A program made the position numbers and the translations under genes. The notes beneath the pieces are model-generated. The model saw only the letters and a list, made by a program, of their open reading frames with translations, had not been told where the DNA came from and ran no database searches. A stretch of DNA of 64,000 nucleotides from Streptomyces platensis. GTDB lineage: Bacteria; Actinomycetota; Actinomycetes; Streptomycetales; Streptomycetaceae. Location of the stretch: positions 8,060,001-8,124,000 of the forward strand of contig NZ_CP023691.1 of NCBI RefSeq assembly GCF_008704855.1. Reading direction: 5' to 3'. Positions 26,283 to 34,764 of the stretch are shown one piece after another (position 1 is the stretch's first letter; every line of letters begins with the position of its first letter).

Positions 26283-26681
26283 ATGGACTACCCGCTGCTC
26301 AACGCGTTCTGGACCATGTGCCTGATCTTTTTGTGGGTTATGTGGCTGATCCTGCTGTTCCGCATCATCGGTGACATCTTCCGCAGCCAGGACCTCAAGG
26401 GGTGGGGCAAGACCGGCTGGCTCGTCCTGGTGATCCTGCTGCCCTTCCTGGGCGTCTTCGTCTATGTGATCGCCCGCGGTCACGGGATGAGCGACCGGGA
26501 GATCGCCCAGGCCGAACGGCAGCAGAAGCAGATGCAGGACTATCTGCGGAAGACCATGGCGACCGGTGACGACGAGGCGAGCCGGCATGCGGATTCCCTG
26601 GCGAAGCTCGCCGAGCTCAAGAACCACGGCGACATCACCGAGGAGGAGTACCAGAAGGCCAAGGCGAAGGTTCTCGCCTGA
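26283..26681 (+). CDS. PLDc_N/SHOCT-domain membrane protein
   Basis: A 132-aa protein with two N-terminal helices (FWTMCLIFLWVMWLILLF and TGWLVLVILLPFLGVFVYVI) of the PLDc_N type, a charged Gln/Arg-rich stretch, and a C-terminal SHOCT motif (LAKLAELKNHGDITEEEYQ). SHOCT motifs mediate oligomerisation; the exact job is unknown. ATG at 26283 is preferred over GTG at 26280 because AGGAGG ends at 26277. The gene begins 50 nt after the sensor-phosphatase and could be read with it. Confidence 0.82.
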   Translation: MDYPLLNAFWTMCLIFLWVMWLILLFRIIGDIFRSQDLKGWGKTGWLVLVILLPFLGVFVYVIARGHGMSDREIAQAERQQKQMQDYLRKTMATGDDEASRHADSLAKLAELKNHGDITEEEYQKAKAKVLA

Positions 26682-26726
26682 CCGCCCAGCCCCTGAGGTG
26701 GCGCCCGCCGCTGCCTGCGCGGCTGC

Positions 26727-26754
26727 TACTCTCGAATTGCGCGAAACACGCAAC
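26727..26754 (+). promoter_or_regulatory. promoter/operator of the DeoR gene
   Basis: A -10-like TACTCT (26727-26732) is followed directly by a 21-nt site with the blocks GAATTGC, GAA and CGCAAC (26734-26754); its TTGCG/CGCAA arms form an inverted repeat. The same site, in the same position after a CACTCT hexamer, lies at 27642-27668 before the fusion gene, so it is probably the operator of this regulator. Confidence 0.62.
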
Positions 26755-26808
26755 TTGAGAGGTCCTTCGGGACGCCGGTAGCGACGGCAGGCAGAGGCGG
26801 GCAGTGAC

Positions 26809-27621
26809 GTGACCAGTGGGGAACGCTCGGCCACCCGGCGACGGCGCGAGCGGATGGTGGAGCTGCTGGGCGCCGGCGACATCAGCGTGCACGATCTCGC
26901 GGCGGAGTTCGATGTCTCACTGTCCACCGTCCGCCGCGACCTGGCGACACTGGCCGCCCTCGGCCGGATCACGCGCACGTACGGCGGCGCGGTCGATCAC
27001 CGGGCCGCCGAGCGGTCCTGGCACGACAAGGAGCACGAGCAGCGCGGCGAGAAGGACGCCATCGCCCGCGCCGCGGCAGCGCTGGTCCGCAGCGGCGATG
27101 TCGTCCTCCTCGACGCGGGCACCACCGTCGCCCGGCTGGCGCATGAACTGCGGGACCGCGGCGACCTCACCGTCGTCACCAACGGCCTGTCCACCCTGGT
27201 CGAGCTGGCGGACGCGGAGGTGGAGGTCGTGGTGCTCGGCGGCCGGCTGCGGCGTCCCAACGAGTCGCTGCTGGGCACCCGGACCGAACAGGCGCTGCGC
27301 CGGCTCACGCCGGACATCGCCTTCCTCGGTGTCGACGGTCTCGACCCCGGGCGGGGCATCAACTGCCCGGACCCGGAGCAGGCCGCGCTGAAGGAGACGA
27401 TGGCCGGGTGCGCCCGGGCCGCCTGGGTGCTCGCCGACCACTCCAAGCTCGGCGGGGGAGGGGGCTTCCCCTACTGGGCGCCGATGCCGGCGGGGACCGG
27501 CCTGATCTCCGGGGGCGGGGAGCGGGAGCTGGCCGCGTTCACGGACGCGGGATGGTCGGTGCACCCGTCCGCGGTGAGCCCCGCGGACGGCGCCGGGGGC
27601 GCCCCGCTGCACACCTCTTGA
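26809..27621 (+). CDS. DeoR-family transcriptional repressor
   Basis: A 270-aa regulator with an N-terminal HTH (MVELLGAGDISVHDLAAEF and DVSLSTVRRDL) and a DeoR-type effector domain (LLDAGTTVARLAHEL near residue 102, VTNGLSTLVELADAE, FLGVDGLDPGRGINC). DeoR proteins sense phosphorylated sugars. Here the neighbours are a sugar-acid kinase/dehydrogenase fusion and a transporter, so a phosphorylated four-carbon acid is a likely effector (inference). GTG at 26809 begins MTSGERSATRRRRERM. A matching operator-like site in front of this gene and the next suggests self-control and control of the catabolic genes. Confidence 0.87.
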   Translation: MTSGERSATRRRRERMVELLGAGDISVHDLAAEFDVSLSTVRRDLATLAALGRITRTYGGAVDHRAAERSWHDKEHEQRGEKDAIARAAAALVRSGDVVLLDAGTTVARLAHELRDRGDLTVVTNGLSTLVELADAEVEVVVLGGRLRRPNESLLGTRTEQALRRLTPDIAFLGVDGLDPGRGINCPDPEQAALKETMAGCARAAWVLADHSKLGGGGGFPYWAPMPAGTGLISGGGERELAAFTDAGWSVHPSAVSPADGAGGAPLHTS

Positions 27622-27668
27622 CAGCCCGTTCGGCGAGTCGCCACTCTGAATTGCATGAACCGCGCAAC
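27618..27668 (+). promoter_or_regulatory. promoter/operator of the kinase-dehydrogenase fusion gene
   Basis: TTGACA (27618-27623), a perfect -35 hexamer, overlaps the stop of the DeoR gene. CACTCT (27642-27647, 18-nt spacing) is a weak -10, and a 21-nt site at 27648-27668 matches the one before the DeoR gene at 17 of 21 positions. Confidence 0.62.
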
Positions 27669-27733
27669 AAAAAATGCGTGGTTCGGTCACTTCGGGGTCG
27701 GTGGCGACACCGGAGCCGACGGGAGGAGACCGG

Positions 27734-30154
27734 GTGGCCCAGGTGCTCGTCATCGGAGACGACCTCACCGGCAGCAATGCGACCGGTGCGCTCTATGCGC
27801 GACAGGGCCTGCGGGCCGTCACCGTCGGCGACCTCGACCGCGTCACGCACTATGCGGACCGGGTGGACGTCCTCATCGTCAACACCGCCTCGCGCCACTG
27901 GAGCCCCGCCCGCGCCTACGCGGCCGTCCGGGCCGCCGCCGAAACCGCGGGTCCGGCGCCGCTGATCGTCAAGCGCGTCGACACCACCCTGCGCGGCAAT
28001 CCCGGCAGCGAACTCGACGCGGTGGTGGATGCCCTCGCCGCCCGTGAGCCCGCGGCCCGGATCCGGACCCTGGCCGTCCCCGCCTTCCCCGACGCCGGCC
28101 GGACCACGGTGGGCGGTCTGCATCTCGTCGACGGCGTACCGCTGACCCGTACGGCCGTGGCCCACGACCCGTTCGACCCGGTCCGGCATGCCCGGGTCGC
28201 GTCCGTACTGGGCGCCCAGAGCGGGCGCAGCACGGCCGAACTGGCCCTGGACGTGGTGGAACGGGGCCCCGGCGCGGTGGCCGCGGCATTGCGCGAGAGC
28301 CCGGCCGACATCGTGGTCTGCGACGCCACCGAGAACGCACATCTGCGCACCGTCGCGACCGCCGCGGCCCGCCTTGCCGCCGAGGACCGTATCCGCTGGG
28401 TCGCGCTGGACTCCGGACCGTTCGGCGCCGCCCTCGCCGCCGAGATGGGCCTGCGGACCGAAGGCGGCGCCCCCGCCACCGTCCTGGCGGTCGTCGGCAG
28501 CGTCACGGACCGCACCCGCACCCAGCTCGCCCGCACGGAAACCGCGCTCGGTGCCCGCTGGGCGGACCTCGATCCCGCCGCCCCGGACCCCGACCGGGTG
28601 CTGACGGCACTGCGCGCGGCGGCGGGGGAGGGCGCCACGGTGCTCGGCGTCCGGGTCGCCTCCGAACCGCCGACCGCCGCGGGTTCCGCCCCCGTACAAG
28701 ATCCCCGGACCGCGGCCCGCCTCCTGCGCGCGCTGGCCGAGGTCGCCCACCGTGCGGTCGTCGAGTTGCGCCCCGGCGGGCTGTACGCCTCCGGCGGCGA
28801 CGTCGCCGCGGCGGTCACCTCCGCACTGGGCGCCGACGGTTTCGCCATCGAGACCGAGGTGCTCCCGCTCGCCATCGCCGGACACCTGGTGGGCGGCCCC
28901 CACGACGGACTGCTCTTCGCCACGAAGGGCGGCCTGATCGGCGGCCCCGACGCCGCCCGCGACTGCCTGGAACACCTGCGCGCGGCCTGCGCGCGGCCTG
29001 CGCCCGGCACACCCCCGGCCCCACGTTCAGCGCGAAGTGAACACCGCACCCCGAAAGGCGATCCCATGACCGACCCTCAGCCCGCGACCGGCCCCCGGGC
29101 GGACCGTCACCGTCCGGATGCCGACGGCCCGCTGCCGCTCCTGGCCGTCACCTTCGGCGACCCCGTCGGCATCGGCCCCGAGATCACCGCGCGCACCCTC
29201 GCCGACCCCGCGACCACCGCACTCGGCCGCGGACTCGCCGTCGGTGACGCCGCCGTACTGCGCCGCGCCATCGCCGTCTGCGGTCTGGACGTCGAGGTCA
29301 ACGCCGTCGGCGCGCCCGGCGAGGCACGGTTCGAGCCCGGCACCATCGATGTGCTCGACCTCGGGATCGCCCCCGCCGACCTGCCCTGGGGCACCGTCGA
29401 CGCGGTGGCGGGCCGCTCCGCCGTGGCCGCGATCGAGGCCGCGACCCGCGCCGCGCTGGCCGGTGAGGTGGACGGCATCGTCACCTCGCCGATCAACAAG
29501 GAGGCCATCTGGGCGGCCGGTTCGGAGCACCTCGGCCACACCGAGATGCTCGGCGAACTCACCGGTGCCGCCCACTTCGACACCATGTTCGTGGTCCGTG
29601 GCCTCAAGATCTTCTTCACCACCCGCCATCTCGCCCTGCGCAAGGCCCTCGACCAGATCACCGAGGAGCGGGTCGCGTCGAGCATCCGGCACGCCACCAC
29701 CGCACTGCGCGTCTTCGGCCATGACGAGCCCCGGCTCGCCGTCGCCGCGATCAATCCGCACGGTGGCGAGGGCGGCCACTTCGGCGACGAGGAGATCACC
29801 GTCCTGCGCCCGGCGGTGGAGAAAGCAGCCGCCGAGGGGCTCGGCGTCGTAGGACCGATCCCCGCCGACTCGGTCTTCCACCAGGGCCTCGAAGGGCGCT
29901 TCGACGGCGTGCTGTCGCACTTCCACGACCAGGGCCATATCCCCGCCAAAACCGTCGACTTCGACGGCACCGTGTCCGTCACCGTGGGGCTGCCGATCCT
30001 GCGGACCTCCGTCGACCACGGCACCGCCTTCGACATCGCGGGCAGCGGCCGCGCCTCGCACGGCACGATGGCCGCCGCCTTCCGCGCCGCCGCCGGCTTC
30101 AGCCGCTGCACCGACCGGATCCGGGCCGCATACGGAACGGCGGCCGCCCGGTGA
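27734..30154 (+). CDS. bifunctional four-carbon acid sugar kinase (DUF1537) / PdxA2 dehydrogenase fusion
   Basis: One uninterrupted 806-codon frame joins two enzymes usually made separately. Residues ~1-430 are a DUF1537 kinase (VIGDDLTGSNATGA, VKRVDTTLRGNPGSELDA, ELRPGGLYASGGD) that phosphorylates D-threonate or a related acid. Residues ~460-806 are PdxA2 (TFGDPVGIGPEI, SPINKEAIWAAG, HDQGHIPAKTVDFDG, SVDHGTAFDIAG), which oxidises and decarboxylates the phosphorylated acid to dihydroxyacetone phosphate. All three metal-binding His are visible. Start: GTG at 27734 with GGAGGAG upstream. An internal ATG at 29066 with GAAAGG before it could also give free PdxA2. The stop overlaps the MFS gene start (GTGA). 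Confidence 0.85.
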   Translation: MAQVLVIGDDLTGSNATGALYARQGLRAVTVGDLDRVTHYADRVDVLIVNTASRHWSPARAYAAVRAAAETAGPAPLIVKRVDTTLRGNPGSELDAVVDALAAREPAARIRTLAVPAFPDAGRTTVGGLHLVDGVPLTRTAVAHDPFDPVRHARVASVLGAQSGRSTAELALDVVERGPGAVAAALRESPADIVVCDATENAHLRTVATAAARLAAEDRIRWVALDSGPFGAALAAEMGLRTEGGAPATVLAVVGSVTDRTRTQLARTETALGARWADLDPAAPDPDRVLTALRAAAGEGATVLGVRVASEPPTAAGSAPVQDPRTAARLLRALAEVAHRAVVELRPGGLYASGGDVAAAVTSALGADGFAIETEVLPLAIAGHLVGGPHDGLLFATKGGLIGGPDAARDCLEHLRAACARPAPGTPPAPRSARSEHRTPKGDPMTDPQPATGPRADRHRPDADGPLPLLAVTFGDPVGIGPEITARTLADPATTALGRGLAVGDAAVLRRAIAVCGLDVEVNAVGAPGEARFEPGTIDVLDLGIAPADLPWGTVDAVAGRSAVAAIEAATRAALAGEVDGIVTSPINKEAIWAAGSEHLGHTEMLGELTGAAHFDTMFVVRGLKIFFTTRHLALRKALDQITEERVASSIRHATTALRVFGHDEPRLAVAAINPHGGEGGHFGDEEITVLRPAVEKAAAEGLGVVGPIPADSVFHQGLEGRFDGVLSHFHDQGHIPAKTVDFDGTVSVTVGLPILRTSVDHGTAFDIAGSGRASHGTMAAAFRAAAGFSRCTDRIRAAYGTAAAR

Positions 30155-31467
30155 CGCAAGCCCGCCCGATCCCGCAGCCGTCCTCCCCCGCGACCCCCGC
30201 CAAGCGCTGGGCATACGTCATTCCGGTCGCCGCGATCATGTACATGCTGGCGTATCTCGACCGGAACAATGTCTCCGTCATCCTCCCCTACATGCACGGC
30301 GATCTGGAGCTGTCCAACGCCGACAAGGGCCTGGTCGGCGGCGTCTTCTTCGTCGGCTATGTCTTCCTCCAGATCCCGGCCGCGATCCTCGCCCAGCGCT
30401 GGAGTGCCCGGAAAACCGTCGTCATCCTCATGGTGGCGTGGGGGCTGGCCGCCTCGCTGTCCGGTCTCGTGCAGACCAAGTCGCAGTTCTACGCGGCCCG
30501 TTTCGTGCTCGGCTTCTTCGAAGGCGGTGTCTGGCCGGCCGTACTCATCCTGCTCGCCTCGTGGTTCCCGCTGCGCGAACGGGCCCGTGCCAACGCCCTG
30601 TGGATGGCCTGCCTGCCGCTCTCCTCGGTGCTCATGGCGCCGCTGTCGGGGTGGATGCTCGACCATGCGAGCTGGCGCTGGGTGCTGGTGCTCCAGGGGG
30701 TGCCGCCTCTGGTGTGGGCGGTGGTCTGGTGGTTCGCGGTCGCCGACCGGCCGGCGCAGGCCCGGTGGATCTCCCGCGCCGAGGCCGACCACGTGGAGCG
30801 CTCGATCGCCGCCGACGAGGCCGCGAAACCACCGGCGGGCAGCGGCTCGTACCTCGACGCGGTCAGGCAGAAGTCCGTACTCGTCCTCATCGGCGTCTAC
30901 TTCTTCTGGATCACCGGCTTCTACGGCTTCAATCTGTGGCTGCCCTCGGTCATCAAGGAGCTGACCCACAACGGCTCGTCCACCGAGGTCGGGCTGCTCA
31001 CCGCGATCCCGTTCACCGTCGCCCTCGGCGTGATGATCGCCAACGCCGCCTGGTCCGACCGCACCGGCAAACGCCGCCAGGCGGTGGCCGTCCCGCTCGT
31101 CGTGGGCATCGTGGCCCTGCTGCTGGGGCAGGCCGTGGACGGCGCCCTGCCGCGGATGCTGCTGTTGTGTGTGACGGCCGCGGCGGTCTACGCGCCGTAC
31201 GGCCCGTTCTGGGCGATCCCCGGCCAGTTGCTGCGCTTCGAGGTGGTGGCCGTCGCCATGGGCCTGATCAACGCCCTGGGCAATCTCGGCGGCTTCGCCG
31301 GCCCGTATCTGGTCGGCTGGCTGACCGACGCCACCGGCTCCAGCGTGACCGGCTTCGCCGTACTCTCCGGCTTCCTCGCCGTGGCCGTGGCACTGGTGAC
31401 GCTGGGCCTGCGCACGGGCACCCGCCCCGTACGCCGACTGTCCGACCAGGCGGCGGAAGGGGCCTGA
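30151..31467 (+). CDS. MFS transporter (anion:cation symporter type), sugar-acid uptake
   Basis: A 438-aa, 12-helix transporter. MYMLAYLDRNNVSVILPYM near residue 30 is the D-R signature of the ACS family (hexuronate, threonate and tartrate permeases), and RFVLGFFEGGVWPAVLILLA follows. Its GTG overlaps the stop of the fusion gene, so uptake and catabolism are co-translated. The likely substrate is D-threonate or another four-carbon sugar acid (inference from neighbours and family). The gene ends the operon; a terminator lies at 31524-31550. Confidence 0.87.
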   Translation: MTQARPIPQPSSPATPAKRWAYVIPVAAIMYMLAYLDRNNVSVILPYMHGDLELSNADKGLVGGVFFVGYVFLQIPAAILAQRWSARKTVVILMVAWGLAASLSGLVQTKSQFYAARFVLGFFEGGVWPAVLILLASWFPLRERARANALWMACLPLSSVLMAPLSGWMLDHASWRWVLVLQGVPPLVWAVVWWFAVADRPAQARWISRAEADHVERSIAADEAAKPPAGSGSYLDAVRQKSVLVLIGVYFFWITGFYGFNLWLPSVIKELTHNGSSTEVGLLTAIPFTVALGVMIANAAWSDRTGKRRQAVAVPLVVGIVALLLGQAVDGALPRMLLLCVTAAAVYAPYGPFWAIPGQLLRFEVVAVAMGLINALGNLGGFAGPYLVGWLTDATGSSVTGFAVLSGFLAVAVALVTLGLRTGTRPVRRLSDQAAEGA

Positions 31468-31523
31468 CGAACCATCGCGTGCCCTCTCAGCAGTTCTGTC
31501 TGTTCAGGCTTCTCGTGTACGAC

Positions 31524-31550
31524 GCCCCCGCCGGGATCGCCGGCGGGGGC
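31524..31550 (+). terminator. terminator of the sugar-acid operon
   Basis: A perfect 11-bp stem GCCCCCGCCGG/CCGGCGGGGGC with a GATCG loop, 56 nt after the MFS stop and followed by CTTCTCTCC. Confidence 0.8.
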
Positions 31551-31718
31551 GCTGCCTTCTCTCCGTTGCCAGCGGTACCCGTACACGGGAGGGAGGGGCG
31601 GCGGGTTGATCAATTACTCCAACTCGCCCAATTCACGACGTGTCAGGTTTTGGGAGATTCCGTAAAGGTGCATCCTGAAAAGGTCGATATACCCCTTTGA
31701 TCCTCTCGAGGAGCAGAC

Positions 31719-31979
31719 ATGCGCATCCGCGCCGCGATCGCAGCCAGCGCCCTGGCCACCACCATCGTCATGGGCGGTGCGAGCGCCGCCCTGGCCTGCA
31801 ACATGGGCAAGGTGCAGAAGGACCGTCACCACCACCACTACAAGCACCACCACGGCCACGGCCACCACGCGTCCTGCTGGCTCTCCGCGGGTGTGCTCGA
31901 CCATGTCGGGCCGGTCTTCAGCGAGGGCTGCGAGCGCAGCGGCTGGGGCTGGGGCGGCGACGACGGCCGCCGTCGCTGA
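31719..31979 (+). CDS. small secreted His-rich protein
   Basis: An 86-aa protein with a Sec signal (MRIRAAIAASALATTIVMGG, cleaved near an AxA at residue ~27). The mature part begins with Cys-Asn, has a KDRHHHHYKHHHGHGHH cluster (about 11 His), two further Cys and a Gly/Trp-rich end (GWGWGGDDGRRR). It resembles the protein at 16330 in layout but not in detail. Metal binding at the cell surface is a fair guess. A GAGGAG ribosome binding site stands 5 nt before the ATG, and a very long hairpin follows the stop. Confidence 0.75.
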   Translation: MRIRAAIAASALATTIVMGGASAALACNMGKVQKDRHHHHYKHHHGHGHHASCWLSAGVLDHVGPVFSEGCERSGWGWGGDDGRRR

Positions 31980-31997
31980 TCGCTGAGCTTTTCCGGC

Positions 31998-32041
31998 CGG
32001 TGCCGGCCGAACGGACCCACAAGTCCGTTCGGCCGGCACCG
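31998..32041. terminator. 18-bp perfect hairpin terminator
   Basis: Arms at 31998-32015 and 32024-32041 (core GGTGCCGGCCGAACGGA) with an 8-nt loop, between the His-rich protein gene and the convergent MarR gene. TTTT just upstream at 31989 gives a U-tract for the opposite strand. Confidence 0.82.
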
Positions 32042-32081
32042 TCGGCATGTGCGGGCCGCGCTGCGCCGCCCGCCCGGCGGG

Positions 32082-32582
32082 TCAGGTCCGGGACGACCCC
32101 CGGCCGGGCTTCCGCGCCGTCAGCTCCGGCGATGTGTAGAGCGTGTGCAGCGCCCGCAGGAGGGCGGCGCGATCGGCGGGCGGAAGCTGGGCGAGCAGTC
32201 GTTCCTCGCCTTCCTGGATCGCGGCCTGTGTCGCGTCCCGCAGCCGCCGGCCCTCCGCAGTGAGGGACAGCAGGCGCACCCGGCGGTCCGCCGGATCCGG
32301 CTGACGCCGGATCAGCTCCCGGCGCTCCAGGTCGTCCAGGACGGCGATGATGCGGGTCTTGTCCGCCCGGATGGCCTCGGCCAGCGCCGCTTGGGTGCGG
32401 ATCGGCGTCTCGTCGAGGTGCAGCAGGACCGCGTAGGCCCACATCGTCAGACCGTGTGCGTCAAGGACCGGCTGCTCGGCCGCCATCAGCGCACGGCCCA
32501 AGGGCACGACCATCGCCGCCAGGTCGGGACGGGGTGGCCGCCCTTCGGATGGGGCGTCCTTGTCGGCTGCGTTCTCGGCCAT
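32082..32582 (-). CDS. MarR-family transcriptional regulator
   Basis: A 166-aa winged-helix regulator. The recognition part is TQAALAEAIRADKTRIIAVLD and the wing RRQPDPADRRVRLLSLTAEG, the standard MarR pattern. Start ATG at 32582 (MAENAADK); it lacks a clear ribosome binding site, and longer in-frame starts would run into the divergent gene. It faces the isomerase-fold gene at 32635 across a 52-nt gap that holds an inverted repeat, so it probably controls that gene and itself. Confidence 0.87.
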   Translation of the reverse strand: MAENAADKDAPSEGRPPRPDLAAMVVPLGRALMAAEQPVLDAHGLTMWAYAVLLHLDETPIRTQAALAEAIRADKTRIIAVLDDLERRELIRRQPDPADRRVRLLSLTAEGRRLRDATQAAIQEGEERLLAQLPPADRAALLRALHTLYTSPELTARKPGRGSSRT

Positions 32583-32599
32583 GGTCACGAAAATACCCG

Positions 32600-32637
32600 T
32601 TGACAATTCATGTGCCTGAGCTGATCGTAAGCACATG
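32600..32637 (+). promoter_or_regulatory. divergent promoter with inverted repeat
   Basis: TTGACA at 32600-32605 can serve as a -35 for the rightward gene. CATGTGC (32609-32615) and GCACATG (32631-32637) form a 7-bp inverted repeat with a 15-nt spacer; the right arm covers the ATG of the downstream gene, so a bound repressor would cover the start. Confidence 0.45.
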
Positions 32638-33309
32638 CATACGAATCCTGCGGGTGCGTCCGCACCGCACACAGACTTCGCCGACCTCAGGCGGCTCCAC
32701 GCCCAGGCGGTCCGGGACAGCGTGACCCTGGTCCAACGGGTGACCTCTGGCGATCTGTCCCGGCCGACCCCCTGCTCGGCATGGACGCTGGCCGATCTGC
32801 TCGCCCATATGACCGCCCAGCACCACGGCTTCGCGGCGGCAGCGCGGGGAGAGGGGCGGGAGTCGGTGCACTGGGCGGTCCGGCCGCTCGGCACGGACCC
32901 CGTAGGGGAGTACACCGCCGCGGCAGGGAAAGTCATTGCCGCCTTCGCGATCGTGGAGGGCCCGGACCAAGCGTTCGCCCTCCCGGAATTCAGCGCCGGC
33001 CGGACCTTCCGCGCCGCCCGCGCGATCGGCTTTCACCTCATCGACTACGTGGTGCACAGCTGGGACGTCGCCCGCACCCTGGGCCTGGCGTACACGCCGG
33101 CCCCGGAACTCCTGCGGGCCGCCCTGCCGATAGCCCGCGCCGTCCCCAACGACGACTCCCGGCTCGCCCCGGGCAGTGCCTTCCGGCCGGGGCTGACCGC
33201 CGACGAGGATGCGGACACGCTGGAGCAGATCCTGGCGGCACTCGGCCGGTCGCCGCGCTGGCGCGGCCCGGAGCGGGGAGAGGTCGCTCACGGCGTCGGC
33301 CGCCACTGA
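32635..33309 (+). CDS. DinB-like / maleylpyruvate-isomerase-fold protein (TIGR03086 type)
   Basis: A 224-aa protein of the metal-dependent four-helix bundle group typical of actinobacteria. TPCSAWTLADLLAHMTAQHH near residue 48 carries the first metal-binding His, and IGFHLIDYVVHSWDVART near residue 135 carries the others. Some relatives are mycothiol-dependent isomerases or transferases; the reaction here is unknown. It is divergent from a MarR gene that likely regulates it. The start ATG at 32635 has GTAAG upstream, no strong ribosome binding site. Confidence 0.82.
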   Translation: MHTNPAGASAPHTDFADLRRLHAQAVRDSVTLVQRVTSGDLSRPTPCSAWTLADLLAHMTAQHHGFAAAARGEGRESVHWAVRPLGTDPVGEYTAAAGKVIAAFAIVEGPDQAFALPEFSAGRTFRAARAIGFHLIDYVVHSWDVARTLGLAYTPAPELLRAALPIARAVPNDDSRLAPGSAFRPGLTADEDADTLEQILAALGRSPRWRGPERGEVAHGVGRH

Positions 33310-33475
33310 AGGCGACCGAGTGGCGAACGGCGGTGCCGTGCATCCGGGCGGTGCGGGTGGTGCCGGGCGGGCGGTGCGCTCTGGACGGGCACCGGACCGT
33401 GCTCTAGCGTCAACCGCCGGCCCCGTGCACCACCGTCCGAGCCCGATCGCCGCTCAGAGAAGCCGAGGACGTGTT

Positions 33476-34720
33476 GTGACCACTCTCCCGCAGCCGCCCG
33501 ACATCCTGTCACCGCACTTCGCGGCGGACCCCTACCCCGCGTACCGCGTTCTGCGGGAGCACTACCCCGTCTTTCACGACCCGGGCACCGACAGTTTTCT
33601 GCTCTCGCGGTACGAGGACGTGTCCCGGGCCTTCCGCGATCCGGTGTTCACCGGCGACAACTACGAATGGCAGCTCGAACCGGCGCACGGCGGCCGGACG
33701 CTGCCCCAGATGAGCGGCCGTGAGCACGCCGTACGCCGGGCCCTGGTGGCCCCCGCCTTCCGGGGCCGGGAGCTGCGGGAGAAGTTTCTGCCGGTCATCG
33801 AGCGCAATGCACGGGAGCTGATCGACACCTTCCGCGACGCGGCGGAGACCGATCTCGTGGCGCGGTTCGCGACCCGCTTCCCCATCAACGTCATCGTCGA
33901 CATGCTGGGGCTGGACCGGGCCGACCACGACCGCATCCACGACTGGTACGGCTCCGTCGTCGGCTTCCTGGCCAATCTGGCCCAGGACCCCGAGATCGCG
34001 GAGGCCGGCCTGCGCGCCGGCCGGGAGCTCGCCGACTACCTCCTCCCGGTCATCCACGAACGGCGGTCCGCCCCCGGCGACGATCTGCTCTCCATGCTCT
34101 GCACCGCCGAGGTCGAGGGCACCAGGATGAACGACCAGGACATCACGGCGTTCGTCAGCCTGTTGCTCTCGGCCGGCGGCGAGACCACGGACAAGGCCCT
34201 GGCCGCGCTGTTCCGCAATCTGCTGTGCCACCCGGACCAGTTGGCCGCCGTACGCGCCGACCGGTCGCTGATCCCCGCGGCCTTCGCCGAAACGCTGCGC
34301 TTCACACCACCGGTGCAGATGATCATGCGTCAGACCGCCGCCGAAGTATCCCTCAGCGGTGGCACCATCCCCGCGGGCGCCACCGTCACCTGTCTGATCG
34401 GCTCCGCGAACCGCGATGAGCGCCACTACACCGCGCCGGACACCTTCCATGTCCTCCGCGACGATCTGACGCCCACCACCGCCTTCAGCGCCGCCGCCCA
34501 GCACGTCGCCTTCGGCCTCGGCCGGCACTTCTGCGTGGGTGCGCTCCTGGCCAGGGCCGAGGTGGAGATCGCCGTCAATCAGCTGCTCGACGCGTTCCCC
34601 GCGATGGACTTCGCGGACGGTACGCCGCCCACCGACGCGGGGGTTTTCACCCGCGGGCCGGAGCAGCTGCGGGTGCGGCTGGTGCCGGCGGACGACCGGG
34701 CCCGGGCGAGCGAGGGCTGA
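33476..34720 (+). CDS. cytochrome P450
   Basis: A 414-aa soluble bacterial P450. The I-helix motif is SAGGETTDK near residue 234, the K-helix ExxR is ETLR, and the heme loop is FGLGRHFCVGALLAR with the Cys ligand. It is slightly longer than usual because of an Asp/Arg-rich tail. No ferredoxin or reductase gene is adjacent. The start GTG at 33476 has only a weak upstream GAGGAC. The substrate is unknown; it may be transcribed with the isomerase-fold gene 166 nt upstream, but the gap argues for its own promoter. Confidence 0.9.
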   Translation: MTTLPQPPDILSPHFAADPYPAYRVLREHYPVFHDPGTDSFLLSRYEDVSRAFRDPVFTGDNYEWQLEPAHGGRTLPQMSGREHAVRRALVAPAFRGRELREKFLPVIERNARELIDTFRDAAETDLVARFATRFPINVIVDMLGLDRADHDRIHDWYGSVVGFLANLAQDPEIAEAGLRAGRELADYLLPVIHERRSAPGDDLLSMLCTAEVEGTRMNDQDITAFVSLLLSAGGETTDKALAALFRNLLCHPDQLAAVRADRSLIPAAFAETLRFTPPVQMIMRQTAAEVSLSGGTIPAGATVTCLIGSANRDERHYTAPDTFHVLRDDLTPTTAFSAAAQHVAFGLGRHFCVGALLARAEVEIAVNQLLDAFPAMDFADGTPPTDAGVFTRGPEQLRVRLVPADDRARASEG

Positions 34721-34764
34721 CGGTCCGCCAGGAAGGGCGGTGAGGTTCCGGTACCCGGCGCCGG

